Positions 53,701 to 60,341 of a DNA stretch of 64,000 nt are shown in pieces. Position 1 is the first letter of the stretch. Each line of letters starts with the position of its first letter. A program made the translations under genes and the position numbers. This stretch comes from Paenibacillus sacheonensis (GTDB taxonomy: Bacteria; Bacillota; Bacilli; Paenibacillales; Paenibacillaceae), in NCBI RefSeq assembly GCF_009909195.1, contig NZ_JAAAMU010000006.1, forward strand, positions 186,001 to 250,000, read 5' to 3'. The notes under the pieces are model-generated. The model was not told the origin of the DNA. It worked only from the letters and a program-made list of their open reading frames with translations, and ran no database searches.

Positions 53701-53995
53701 CACGCTGCGGCAGACATTTGCTTTCACGGTTACGGTCAGCATCCACTCCATGCAGCAATTGATCGACCGCTATCAACGTTCGGAGCAGCTGCGCGGGGCG
53801 TTGGTTTCGCAGCTGACCAATGAGCTGGACAAGGCGCAACGTATGCTTGACGGCCAGAAACGGGATCAAGCGAGCAAAGCGATCCAGGATTTCGTGAAGC
53901 ATCTCAATAATAAGGCCCAAAGCGGCTCGGTCACCGCGGATGCCAAAGCCGTGCTGAACAAGGATGCCGAGGCCGTTATTCAGTCCTTGAAATAA
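50717..53995 (+). CDS. Secreted GH76 endo-alpha-1,6-mannanase with CBM6 modules
   Basis: The 1092-residue protein has a signal peptide (about 1-34, ending SQAHA-S). The GH76 catalytic domain (about 40-390) has the catalytic pair D135-D136 in HFNDDIMWWAMA, and typical VEAELWEMVMDAY and GIWWMNSDHSTKNACINFP. Three CBM6-like modules follow, starting near 400, 540 and 677 with DAYAR/DAYGK openings. An FN3-like segment lies at about 820-910, a sandwich to 1005, and a charged helical C-terminal domain at about 1006-1092. The enzyme would cleave the alpha-1,6-mannan backbone of yeast or mycobacterial glycans outside the cell. No sortase motif is visible. GGAGG precedes the ATG. Confidence 0.93.
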   Translation: MTLKTNGKLWVWTTAAAVTLASWSGIGASQAHASTETTGHSVTASFNAADADTAMKAFNRTFWDSAAKFFWSNSNQGTSYQGFWVEAELWEMVMDAYERTSDPELKAQLRQQIDDVFDGTVASYGPDWTNNHFNDDIMWWAMASARAYKITGEQRYLDKAKYYFDFVYDTQWDDGFANGGIWWMNSDHSTKNACINFPAAEAAVFLYNATKDDHYLDAATRIYRWSKTVLTDGSGKVFDRIEVKNGVAPDATHYNQGTFIGAAVGLYKITGNGVYLDDAIKAADFTEQHLVDGNGVLRFEGPNGDLKGGKTILLRNLAYLQQAVNERQDDKTAAFAGQFNEWLTFNANAAWHNRNANNIVDGNWGGQLLAGTYESWSSAAAVEALTILRPGTSTLQDTARDAYARTETETYNVGSGFGLEGSGDGTLQLGGIQSGGFAAFTNVDFGSSGAVGMIARASSATGGGNIEVHLDSLDGPKAGTLNVQGTGSWNTFSDATAVLKDDQGQPSTITGVHDVYLVFKKTNDDYLFNLNWFKFTTTDPTKTDAYARLKAVHADGSGGLTANTNKGILDGIHDNAYAFFKGIDLGTGAAGITAHVASGGQGGSIEVKLDSLNGPTVGTLGVPALGGWDSWVDLMSNIDDTQAKGIHDVYLVFHGTDGSDYPCNLDWFTFTTVKGKARDAYGKLEAENTTGGTGFGTENGGGQTYLAGINAATNPYAMYNYIDFGDTSPTQMNVNAASDTSGGTIEVRIDSMNGPIIASAQTTGTGGWQKFAVTAAPVTTPVTGKHIVFLLFKGNGYLFNVDKFTFGDPAVFTAPDVPPVTVPDGIAPGEVENVQVIRDNGAVRLYWDGPYDIDATQVKLQPVKGEQPAGELLTVGKGIQSAAWSDLADATAIVIKAVDASGNVSSGTTVNLADYPAFTLTADGSVLKDGATVEDGALLRFKAADRIGAIKSAAIAFDGHTYAVHSPADPTVDIDLASMSGAKSAVITIEDVNGSTLRQTFAFTVTVSIHSMQQLIDRYQRSEQLRGALVSQLTNELDKAQRMLDGQKRDQASKAIQDFVKHLNNKAQSGSVTADAKAVLNKDAEAVIQSLK

Positions 53996-54056
53996 CGGAT
54001 TTCTTGGAGAACTGTATGGCTGAATGGCTAGAAATATTCAGACGCGGATAGGGAAA

Positions 54057-54126
54057 ATGCTCGAAGCGTAATGATCGAAGCGTAATGATCGAAGCGTAAT
54101 GCTCGGAGCGTAATGCTCGGAGCGTA
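54057..54126. repeat. 14-bp tandem repeat, five copies
   Basis: The units are ATGCTCGAAGCGTA, ATGATCGAAGCGTA (twice) and ATGCTCGGAGCGTA (twice), in perfect register with no gaps, just after the GH76 gene. Confidence 0.9.
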
Positions 54127-54136
54127 ATGCAGCATG

Positions 54137-54175
54137 ACAAAAAAGGAGCAGGGATTCGTCCCTGCTCCTTTTTTG
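54137..54175. terminator. Terminator of the GH76 gene
   Basis: AAAAAAGGAGCAGG and CCTGCTCCTTTTTT enclose GATTCGTC. The stem is flanked by A- and T-runs, so it can act in both directions. It lies 140 nt after the GH76 stop. Confidence 0.88.
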
Positions 54176-54222
54176 ATGGATGCGCAGAGGCATCGAGCGC
54201 TCTGATTGCTGAGGTTTGCTTG

Positions 54223-55245
54223 AAAAGCTGCTAGGCTGCAGCTTTTCGGCGCGTTTTAGCTTCGGCGACCTTCAAAAGCTGCTAAATTGCAGCTTTTCAG
54301 CACAATTCACCCACGCGGAGCTCCAAAAGCTGCTGTACTGCAGCTTTTCCGCACATTTTACCCGTGCAGAGCTTCAAAAGCTGCTGTACCGCAGCTTTCC
54401 GCACATTTCACCCGCGCGGAGCTCCAAAAGCTGCTGTACCGCAGCTTTTCCGCATATTTTACCCGTGCAGAGCTTCAAAAGCTGCCGTACTGCAACTTTT
54501 CCGCAACTGCTGTACCGCAGCTTTCCCGCACATTACACCCGCGCAGAACTCCAAAAGCTGCTGTACCGCAGCTTTTCCGTACAGTTCACACGAGCGGAGC
54601 TTCAAAAGCTGCTGTACCGCAGCTTTCCGCACATTTCAACCGCGCGGAGTTCCAAAAGCTGCTGTACTGCAGCTTTCCCGCACATTTTACCCGTGCAGAG
54701 CTTCAAAAGCTGCCTTACTGCAGATTTTCCGCACATTTTACCCGAAACGGAGCTTCAAAAGCTGCTGTACCGCAGCTTTCCCGCACATTTCACCCGCGCA
54801 GGAGCTTCAAAAGCTGCTGTACCGCAGCTTTTCCGTACACTTCACACGAGCGGAGCTTCAAAAGCTGCTGCACCGCAACCTTTCCCGCACATTTCACCCG
54901 AAACGGAGTTCCAAAAGCTGCTGTACTGCAGCTTTCCCGGACATTACGCCCGCGCAGAACTTCAAAAGCTGCTGTACCGCAGCTTTCCCGCGCATTTCAC
55001 CTGCGCGGAGCTTCAAAAGCTGCTGTACTGCAACTTTCCCGCACATTTCGCTCGCGCGGAGCTTCAAGAGCTGCTGTACCGCAGCTTTCCCGTGCATTTC
55101 ACCCGTACGGAGCTTCAAAAGCTGCTAAACTGCAGCTTTTCAGCACATTTCACCTGCACGGAGCGTCAAAAGCTGCTCCACCGCAGCTTTCCCGCACATC
55201 ACCCGCGCAGAACTCCAAAAGCTGCTGCACCGCGGTTATGCAGCA
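54223..55245. repeat. 51-bp hairpin repeat array, about 20 copies (array 2)
   Basis: The left arm AAAAGCTGC begins at 54223, 54274, 54325, 54376, 54426, 54477, 54553, 54604, 54654, 54705, 54757, 54809, 54860, 54913, 54964, 55015, 55066, 55117, 55168 and 55217. Steps are 49 to 53 bp (mode 51), except one of 76 bp caused by an extra partial unit near 54501. Each unit is a 24-bp hairpin, AAAAGCTGC-N6-GCAGCTTTT (right arm often GCAGCTTTC), plus a 27-bp linker close to CCGCACATTTCACCCGCGCGG AGCTTC. Loops vary (TGTACC, TGTACT, TAAATT, TCCACC, TGCACC) while stems are mostly kept. Confidence 0.93.
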
Positions 55246-55276
55246 CAGATCGCCGCCCGTCCAGCAGCTCCCAGCA

Positions 55277-55306
55277 CGAAAAGACACTGCCGCCAAGCAG
55301 TGTCTC
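55277..55306 (-). terminator. Terminator of the spore-protein unit
   Basis: On the minus strand AGACACTGC and GCAGTGTCT pair around TTGGCG and are followed by TTTCG, about 55 nt after the sspH-like stop. Confidence 0.8.
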
Positions 55307-55361
55307 TTCGCATTGCAGAGGCAGCTAGGCTCCGCCGCCGCTTGTACTTCTCGCTTCGCTT

Positions 55362-55550
55362 CTACTCTTCTCCCTCTTCCGTCAACCGGTCGCATGACAC
55401 GGTCTGCGTGTTAAGCGGATCGGAGCCGACCTGCACGGTCGCCATGCCGTTCGTTTCATCCACGTTTTCTATCCACACGGACTTCTCGCCCAAGTGAACG
55501 GCAAACGTATCCTTCGAATTGTATATTTCCATCGCGCGTTTGGTATCCAT
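55362..55550 (-). CDS. sspH: H-type small acid-soluble spore protein
   Basis: This 62-residue protein matches the SspH family: MDTKRAMEIYNSKDTFAVHL, then SVWIENVDETNGMATVQV and a C-terminal DRLTEE, which correspond to the MDIKR..., VWIE-V and acidic tail of Bacillus SspH. These proteins are made in the forespore and packed in the mature spore core. GGAG, which overlaps the stop region of the upstream gene, lies ten bases before the ATG, so the two genes are translated together. It supports a spore-forming host. Confidence 0.9.
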   Translation of the reverse strand: MDTKRAMEIYNSKDTFAVHLGEKSVWIENVDETNGMATVQVGSDPLNTQTVSCDRLTEEGEE

Positions 55551-55552
55551 AA

Positions 55553-55738
55553 TTACTCCTTCGATTCAACTGCCATCGTGTCCGTGGTGGATTCTTCGAT
55601 CAGCCCATTGTTCAACGTCACCGTGCCCCCGCCCAGTCCCTCGTTCACCATGCGGTCGATGTCCATGAAGTAGTCGTCGCGGCCTTCGTGCCGCTTGTCG
55701 TTGTTAGACCCCGTCGGGGAATTTCCTGCTTCGGTCAT
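55553..55738 (-). CDS. Small hypothetical protein upstream of sspH
   Basis: This 61-residue, acidic, Asn/Gly/Ser-rich protein (MTEAGNSPTGSNNDKRHEGR ... TLNNGLIEESTTDTMAVESKE) has no membrane segment. Composition and coupling to an SspH-type gene suggest a small spore or sporulation protein; that is inference. GGAGGCG precedes the ATG at 55738, and the longer frame to 55810 is not needed. No family was recognised. Confidence 0.75.
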   Translation of the reverse strand: MTEAGNSPTGSNNDKRHEGRDDYFMDIDRMVNEGLGGGTVTLNNGLIEESTTDTMAVESKE

Positions 55739-55782
55739 CAGGAATCCGCCTCCTTCTCGATGATTGATGGTTGTGCTAACGA

Positions 55783-55812
55783 AAATATGCCCGAAACCGC
55801 TTAGGCTCATGC
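55783..55812 (-). promoter_or_regulatory. Possible forespore (sigma-G/F) promoter
   Basis: On the minus strand GCATG (55808-55812) and CATATTT (55783-55789) are 18 bp apart, near the GHATR / CATNHTA pattern of sigma-G. It lies about 45 bp upstream of the small gene before sspH. One match of this weak consensus is only suggestive. Confidence 0.35.
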
Positions 55813-55960
55813 ATTCGGGGGAAGACTGAAGATACAGGAATCTTCAGGCAAGATGAGGTAAACGAACTAGCGAGGACAAAGCAAAGCAGTTGCAAACAAC
55901 CCAAAATCATGCAAAACAAGCCACTGTAAAGAATCGCCAATCAAAGAGGAGGATCTCGGT

Positions 55961-56893
55961 ATGCATACGGTTTGGAAAGGCGCCATCAGCTTCGGTCTCG
56001 TGCATGTGCCCGTCAAAATGTTTTCCGCCACGGAGGACAAGGACATCTCCATGAAGCTGATTCACCGCACATGCGGCAGCAACGTCTCGTATATCCGCAA
56101 ATGCCCGACCTGCGAGGTCGAGGTGGAATGGGACGATATCGTCAAAGGGTACGAATACGAGAAGGGCCGCTATGTGCTGTTCGAGAAAGACGAGCTGGAG
56201 CAGCTGTCCGGCGAGGTCACGAAGACGATCAATATCTTGGATTTCGTCGCGCTCGAGGAAATCGACCCCATCTATTTTCAGAAAACGTATTACCTCTCGC
56301 CGGATCAAGCAGGCGGCAACGCGTATAATTTGCTGCTCGAGGCGATGCGCCAATCGGGCCGGATCGGCATCGCCAAAGTATCCATCCGCTCCAAGAGCTC
56401 GCTGGCAGCCATTCGCATCATCGATGATTGTCTCGCCATGGAGACGATTTTCTATCCGGACGAGATCCGTTCGGTCAATCAAGTGCCCGGCCTGCCGGAT
56501 GCCGTTAACGTGAACGAGAAGGAATTGATGATGGCGCGCATGCTGATCGAACAGCTGTCCACGCCTTTCGAGCCGGCCAAATATACGGATGACTACCGCG
56601 CGCGGCTGATGGACCTCATTCAGCATAAAATCTCGGGCGAAGAAGTCTCCGTCGCGCCGGAAGCGCAGAAGACGAACGTGCTCGATCTGATGGCCGCCCT
56701 GCAGGCGAGTCTCGAAGCGGTAAAACTTCCGCCGAATGCGCCGGGAAGCTTGGACAAGAGCGCCTCGGGCGTTCCGGCTTCATCCGACGCGGCCGCTCAA
56801 GCGCCAGCCGATGCGGCCGGCGGCAGCGAAGTCGTCGCCAAGGTGAAGAAACCGCGGGCTCCGCGCAAAACGAAGGAAGATACGGTGTCGTAG
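55961..56893 (+). CDS. ku: Non-homologous end-joining protein Ku
   Basis: This 310-residue bacterial Ku has the opening VWKGAISFGLVHVPVKMFSA, typical of the family, then CPTCEVEVEWDDIVKGYEY and FVALEEIDPIYFQKTYYLSP. The core ends near residue 260. The tail (about 265-310) is Ala/Pro-rich and ends in a lysine-rich AKVKKPRAPRKTKED, as is common for Ku C-termini that touch DNA or LigD. It forms a ring on broken DNA ends. AGGAGG precedes the ATG. Its stop is directly followed by the ligase start. Confidence 0.96.
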   Translation: MHTVWKGAISFGLVHVPVKMFSATEDKDISMKLIHRTCGSNVSYIRKCPTCEVEVEWDDIVKGYEYEKGRYVLFEKDELEQLSGEVTKTINILDFVALEEIDPIYFQKTYYLSPDQAGGNAYNLLLEAMRQSGRIGIAKVSIRSKSSLAAIRIIDDCLAMETIFYPDEIRSVNQVPGLPDAVNVNEKELMMARMLIEQLSTPFEPAKYTDDYRARLMDLIQHKISGEEVSVAPEAQKTNVLDLMAALQASLEAVKLPPNAPGSLDKSASGVPASSDAAAQAPADAAGGSEVVAKVKKPRAPRKTKEDTVS

Positions 56894-58012
56894 ATGGAGC
56901 ATACATCGCCGCAGCACATCCCTGATGATCTGTCTCCGCCTCTCGACTCGGCAGCCGAACAAGAGTTGCCCGCGCTGCCGTCCGAACCGATGGCGCCCCT
57001 CTTCGACGCGGAGCTCCCGACCGGCAGCGAATGGGGCTTTCAGCTGAAATGGGACGGGATTCGCATTCTCGCCCGGCTGAACGGCTGCGGGCAGGTAGAA
57101 CTGTTCTCGCGAAAGCTGTATTTGAAGAACGCCATTTATCCGGAAATGACCGCGGTGCTGGAATCAAAAAGAGCTTGGGGACCCTGCCTGCTCGACGGCG
57201 AGTTCGTATGGTGGGACGGCATACGGCCGAACTTTCAGCAGGTGCTGAAGCGCGAACGATCGCGGGGGCTGGCACGGCAGCCGCTCCCTCCGGCCGCAGC
57301 CGGCGCGCAGGCCGCGTTACCGGCAATCCCCGCCGAGCAACGCCCCGGGTCGGACTTGTCCGGCACCGGCTCCGGAGTTCCGGCGAGTGCGTCCGTGCAC
57401 CAATCGTTCGGCGCGCTCGTCTATGTCCTATTCGATCTGCTGTCCGATGAGAGCGGCGACCTGCGCCATCTTCCCTACGAGGAGCGGCACCGGCGTCTGA
57501 CCGCGCTGGTCGGGACCGACGATCCGCGCGTGTTCGTGACGGATTTATTTCGCGACGGCGAGGCATTATGGACCTGGGTGGAGACGAACCGCTGGGAAGG
57601 CGTCGTCAGCAAGCGGCTGTCGAGCCCCTATCGCGAAGGCAAGAAGCATCGCGACTGGCTGAAGAAGAAGATCGCGCTCGTGCTTGACGTCGACATCGTC
57701 GGTCTCAAATGGCGAAACGGCCTCATAGCGAGCCTCGTCATGGAGCTCGAGGGCGAGTATCTGGGGAGCGTCTCGCTCGGACTGAATGATGCGCTTCGCG
57801 GCGTGCTTGCCTCCACCTTCCGTCCGCAGCATGCCCATCTTGCCGTCGTGTCCTGCCCGTTTCCAGCGATGCCGGAGGATCTGAAGAACGAGGAAGTGCA
57901 ATGGCTGTCACTGCCGTTCCGCTGCCGGGTAACCGGACTCGAGCTGACCTCCGCGGGCCAGCTGCGCCATCCGAAGCTCGTGACGTTTCTGCCGAAGGAG
58001 CCCTTATCATGA
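56894..58012 (+). CDS. ligD: LigD-type ATP-dependent DNA ligase (stand-alone)
   Basis: This 372-residue ligase has motif I K52-W-D-G (LKWDGIRIL), the adenylation site, then LLDGEFVWWDG, EGVVSKR-type VWEGVVSKRLSS, WLKKKI and a C-terminal OB-fold (DVDIVGLKWRNGLIASLVM...). Inserted after about residue 115 is a 40-residue Ala/Pro/Gly-rich stretch that the family core lacks. It seals breaks held by Ku. In Bacillus subtilis ligase and polymerase are fused in one LigD; here they are two adjacent genes. The start abuts the Ku stop, and the stop overlaps the polymerase gene by four bases. Confidence 0.93.
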   Translation: MEHTSPQHIPDDLSPPLDSAAEQELPALPSEPMAPLFDAELPTGSEWGFQLKWDGIRILARLNGCGQVELFSRKLYLKNAIYPEMTAVLESKRAWGPCLLDGEFVWWDGIRPNFQQVLKRERSRGLARQPLPPAAAGAQAALPAIPAEQRPGSDLSGTGSGVPASASVHQSFGALVYVLFDLLSDESGDLRHLPYEERHRRLTALVGTDDPRVFVTDLFRDGEALWTWVETNRWEGVVSKRLSSPYREGKKHRDWLKKKIALVLDVDIVGLKWRNGLIASLVMELEGEYLGSVSLGLNDALRGVLASTFRPQHAHLAVVSCPFPAMPEDLKNEEVQWLSLPFRCRVTGLELTSAGQLRHPKLVTFLPKEPLS

Positions 58013-58902
58013 GCCGCTCCGTGAAGGGTACGATCGTCGTCGAGGGGCAGGAGCTGACGGTCAGCAATCCCGAGAAGCTGCTCTTTCCCGAGATGGGCAT
58101 TACGAAAGCCATTTTCCTTCAACGGCTTGCGGCGCTGTCGCCATGGCTGCTGAAGCATTGCCAGGATCGGCTGCTGACGACGATTCGTTACCCGGACGGC
58201 GTGAACGGCAAATCCTTTTACCAGAAAAACTGTCCGACCCCTGCGCCGGACTTCGTCGAAACCGTCAGCAGCGAAAGCATCGATTACGTCAAATTGTCCT
58301 CGCTGCCGGTGCTGCTGTGGCTCGGTAATTTGGCATGCCTGGAATATCACGCTTCCTTCGACCGCATCAGCGACCCGGCCTATCCGACGGAATGGGTCAT
58401 CGATCTCGATCCTTCGCTCGAGGATGAGCCGCGCATCATGGAGGCGGCATTATTGACGGGCGATCTCCTGCGTTCGCTCGGCATCGCTTCCACGCCCAAA
58501 ACTTCTGGCGCCACGGGCGTCCAGATTATCGTTCCGCTCGTGAAGGATCTCACCTTCGACGAGCTCCGAAGAATCGGGGAATTCGTCGGCACCTACTTGG
58601 CGGACAAGCATCCGAAGCTGTTCACGATCGAGCGGCTCAAGAAGAACCGCGGCGATCTCATCTACGTGGATTATTTGCAGCATTACCAAGGCAAGACGAT
58701 CATCGCTCCCTATTCCCCCAGAGCTCGCGCAGGCGCGAGCGTCTCCACGCCGCTCCATTGGAACGAGGTTCGGCGCGGCGCGGCGATTACCGACTACCAT
58801 CTGCTCAATATCGAAGAACGGCTGCTCCGGGAAGGCGATCTGCTGGACCAGGTCCCGGCTCAGACGCTGCGGCCGATCCTATCGTTTATCGGCCGCAGGT
58901 AG
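58009..58902 (+). CDS. LigD polymerase/primase domain protein (stand-alone)
   Basis: This 297-residue protein is the archaeo-eukaryotic-primase-like polymerase module of LigD: VSNPEKLLFPEMGITKAIFL, then WLGNLACLEYHASF, and the catalytic pair D132-x-D134 in VIDLDPS, with KTSGATGVQIIVPL further on. It fills gaps and adds ribonucleotides at broken ends. The ATG at 58009 overlaps the ligase stop (ATGA); the 36 in-frame codons upstream lie inside the ligase gene and are excluded. No phosphoesterase module follows. Confidence 0.94.
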   Translation: MSRSVKGTIVVEGQELTVSNPEKLLFPEMGITKAIFLQRLAALSPWLLKHCQDRLLTTIRYPDGVNGKSFYQKNCPTPAPDFVETVSSESIDYVKLSSLPVLLWLGNLACLEYHASFDRISDPAYPTEWVIDLDPSLEDEPRIMEAALLTGDLLRSLGIASTPKTSGATGVQIIVPLVKDLTFDELRRIGEFVGTYLADKHPKLFTIERLKKNRGDLIYVDYLQHYQGKTIIAPYSPRARAGASVSTPLHWNEVRRGAAITDYHLLNIEERLLREGDLLDQVPAQTLRPILSFIGRR

Positions 58903-59024
58903 GATAGATTCGCGAGCAACAATCGCGGGTTCGCATCTCCGTACCGTATGTCATGTGTCGTATGTCGTATGTCATACTTTAATCCGCATTCAGCATTCAG
59001 CATTTCGGATTGAAGCGCACATGC

Positions 59025-59071
59025 AAAAAAGACTGCCTCCGCAGCAGTCACCCTCCGCGGAAGCAGTCTTT
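59025..59071 (-). terminator. Terminator of the siderophore-binding protein gene
   Basis: On the minus strand AGACTGCTTCCGC and GCGGAGGCAGTCT pair around a loop with GTGACTGCT, followed by TTTTTT, 13 nt after the stop at 59084. Confidence 0.85.
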
Positions 59072-59083
59072 ATGTTTGGCCCT

Positions 59084-60106
59084 TTATTTGAAGTACGTCA
59101 ACAGCTCGTCTACCATTTTGTTCGCCGAGATGATGCCGCCCGACGTATTCCAGATCGCATCGTCGACCATGTGCACGTTGTTTTTCTTCGCGACGGACAG
59201 GTTCTTCCAAAGCGGATCGTTCATCCATTCATCCGCTACTTTCTGCGTCGCGTCGGAGCCGTCCGGGTTGTACATGAAGTAGAACAGGATGTCGCCGTCC
59301 ATGTCCGGAATACGGTCCTTGTTCACGTCATCCGCGAAACCGTCCTTCGATTGGGCGGCAGGTCTTGCGAATCCAAGCTTGTCGAGCACCATGCCCGAGA
59401 ACGTCTCGTTGTAATAGATACGCGTCTTATCCGGCATGAAGCGAACGATCGATACCTTCTGCTGCAGCTTGTCGCCCAGCGTTGCTTTGGCATCCGCGAT
59501 TTTCTTGTCGAAGTCGGCAAGCAGCTGATCGCCTTCCGCCTTCTTGTTCAGCGCTTCCGCATACAGCTTGAAGTTCGCCTGCCATTCGCCGCGAAGCGTC
59601 TCGGCCATGACCGTCGGCGCGATCGCGTTCAGCTGGTCATATACTTTCTCTTGGCGCATTTTGTTGCCGATAATCAGGTCGGGCTTGAGGCTGGCGATCA
59701 ATTCGATGTTGGGCTGCGATTCGCCGCCTACGTCTTGGACCCCTTCCATCTGATCCTTGATGTGCGGATACCATGGATCGCCTTCGAACGATTCGGCCGC
59801 GCCGACCGGCTTCACGCCGAGCGCCAGCAGCGCCTCCGTGCCTTCGTTGGTCAGAATGACGACGCGCTTCGGCGTGCCCGTCAGCTTCGTCGTGCCCATC
59901 GCATGCTTGATTTCGCGCACATCATCCGCTTTCGCGTTGCCCGTATCGCCATTTGCCGTACCCGTATCGCTATTTGCCTTGCCCGTATTCGTATTCGACG
60001 GGCTGTTCTCCGTGTTATTGGTCTTCGAACCGCAGCCCGCTGCCACGACGGCGAACGCGACCATCAGCACGATCAAGCCGAGCCATCCTTTTTTCATGCT
60101 TTTCAA
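59084..60106 (-). CDS. Iron-siderophore-binding lipoprotein
   Basis: This protein of about 340 residues has a lipobox VAAGC. An Asn/Thr/Gly/Asp-rich linker of nearly repeated NTGKANSDTGTANGDTGNAK type follows, then a FecB/FhuD-type binding domain: GTPKRVVILTNEGTEALLALGVKPVG, PNIELIASLKPDLIIG and the family's single long linking helix. It captures ferric siderophore at the cell surface. The start is a TTG at 60106 or the ATG at 60097; neither has a clear advantage. It is divergent from two FecCD permeases with Fur boxes between them. Confidence 0.93.
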   Translation of the reverse strand: MKSMKKGWLGLIVLMVAFAVVAAGCGSKTNNTENSPSNTNTGKANSDTGTANGDTGNAKADDVREIKHAMGTTKLTGTPKRVVILTNEGTEALLALGVKPVGAAESFEGDPWYPHIKDQMEGVQDVGGESQPNIELIASLKPDLIIGNKMRQEKVYDQLNAIAPTVMAETLRGEWQANFKLYAEALNKKAEGDQLLADFDKKIADAKATLGDKLQQKVSIVRFMPDKTRIYYNETFSGMVLDKLGFARPAAQSKDGFADDVNKDRIPDMDGDILFYFMYNPDGSDATQKVADEWMNDPLWKNLSVAKKNNVHMVDDAIWNTSGGIISANKMVDELLTYFK

Positions 60107-60167
60107 TGCTTCCCCATCCTTTTCCCATTTCGTAGTTGCACAGCCCGAGACGAACGCCGCCTCGCAG

Positions 60168-60182
60168 TGATAACCATTCTCA
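60168..60182. promoter_or_regulatory. Fur box 1
   Basis: TGATAACCATTCTCA matches the Fur consensus TGATAATNATTATCA at 12 of the 14 specified positions. It lies just downstream of the promoter of the binding-protein gene, where Fur with iron would block transcription. Confidence 0.75.
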
Positions 60183-60199
60183 TTATTAACGACTCAGGT

Positions 60200-60229
60200 A
60201 TCATAGTACATCTTGTTAAAGACTGTCAA
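60200..60229 (-). promoter_or_regulatory. Promoter of the siderophore-binding protein gene
   Basis: On the minus strand TTGACA (60224-60229) and TATGAT (60200-60205) are 18 bp apart, flanked by Fur box 1 downstream and Fur box 2 upstream. Confidence 0.7.
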
Positions 60230-60235
60230 GGTTTT

Positions 60236-60256
60236 TGAAAATGATTCTCATAATCA
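60236..60256. promoter_or_regulatory. Fur box 2 (overlapping double site)
   Basis: TGAAAATGATTCTCA (60236-60250) and TGATTCTCATAATCA (60242-60256) overlap by nine bases, the usual layout of a Fur dimer pair. They lie between the two divergent -35 boxes, so one occupied site could repress both directions. Confidence 0.8.
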
Positions 60257-60285
60257 TTGACGCTTATTTCATCTTTGCCTAATAT
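60257..60285 (+). promoter_or_regulatory. Promoter of the siderophore permease operon
   Basis: TTGACG (60257-60262) and TAATAT (60280-60285) are 17 bp apart, directly adjoining Fur box 2. Confidence 0.7.
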
Positions 60286-60341
60286 TAAAGAACGTTCTAT
60301 TATCGGGAGTCGAACTTTTCATAGGCAGGAGCGCATACGCA

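Larger units (their letters stand above)
53996..55361. other. Long intergenic repeat region
   Basis: No gene is called in these 1.37 kb. They hold a 14-bp tandem repeat (54057-54126), a terminator (54137-54175), the 51-bp hairpin array (54223-55245) and the terminator of the spore-protein unit (55277-55306). Long open frames exist in all three plus frames, but they arise because 51 is divisible by three. Confidence 0.8.

Noticed and set aside
51332..53920. 862-residue minus-strand frame opposite the GH76 gene
   Set aside because: It is an antisense shadow created by codon bias; the plus strand encodes a clear signal peptide, GH76 and CBM6 modules.
54223..55245. CRISPR array
   Set aside because: The hairpin repeats look CRISPR-like, but the intervening 27 bp are copies of each other rather than unique spacers, and no cas gene is present.
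54216..55414. Overlapping long open frames (254 to 375 residues) through the 51-bp repeat array
   Set aside because: All three plus frames are open together because the period is divisible by three. No ribosome-binding site is present and the predicted peptides are mere repeats.
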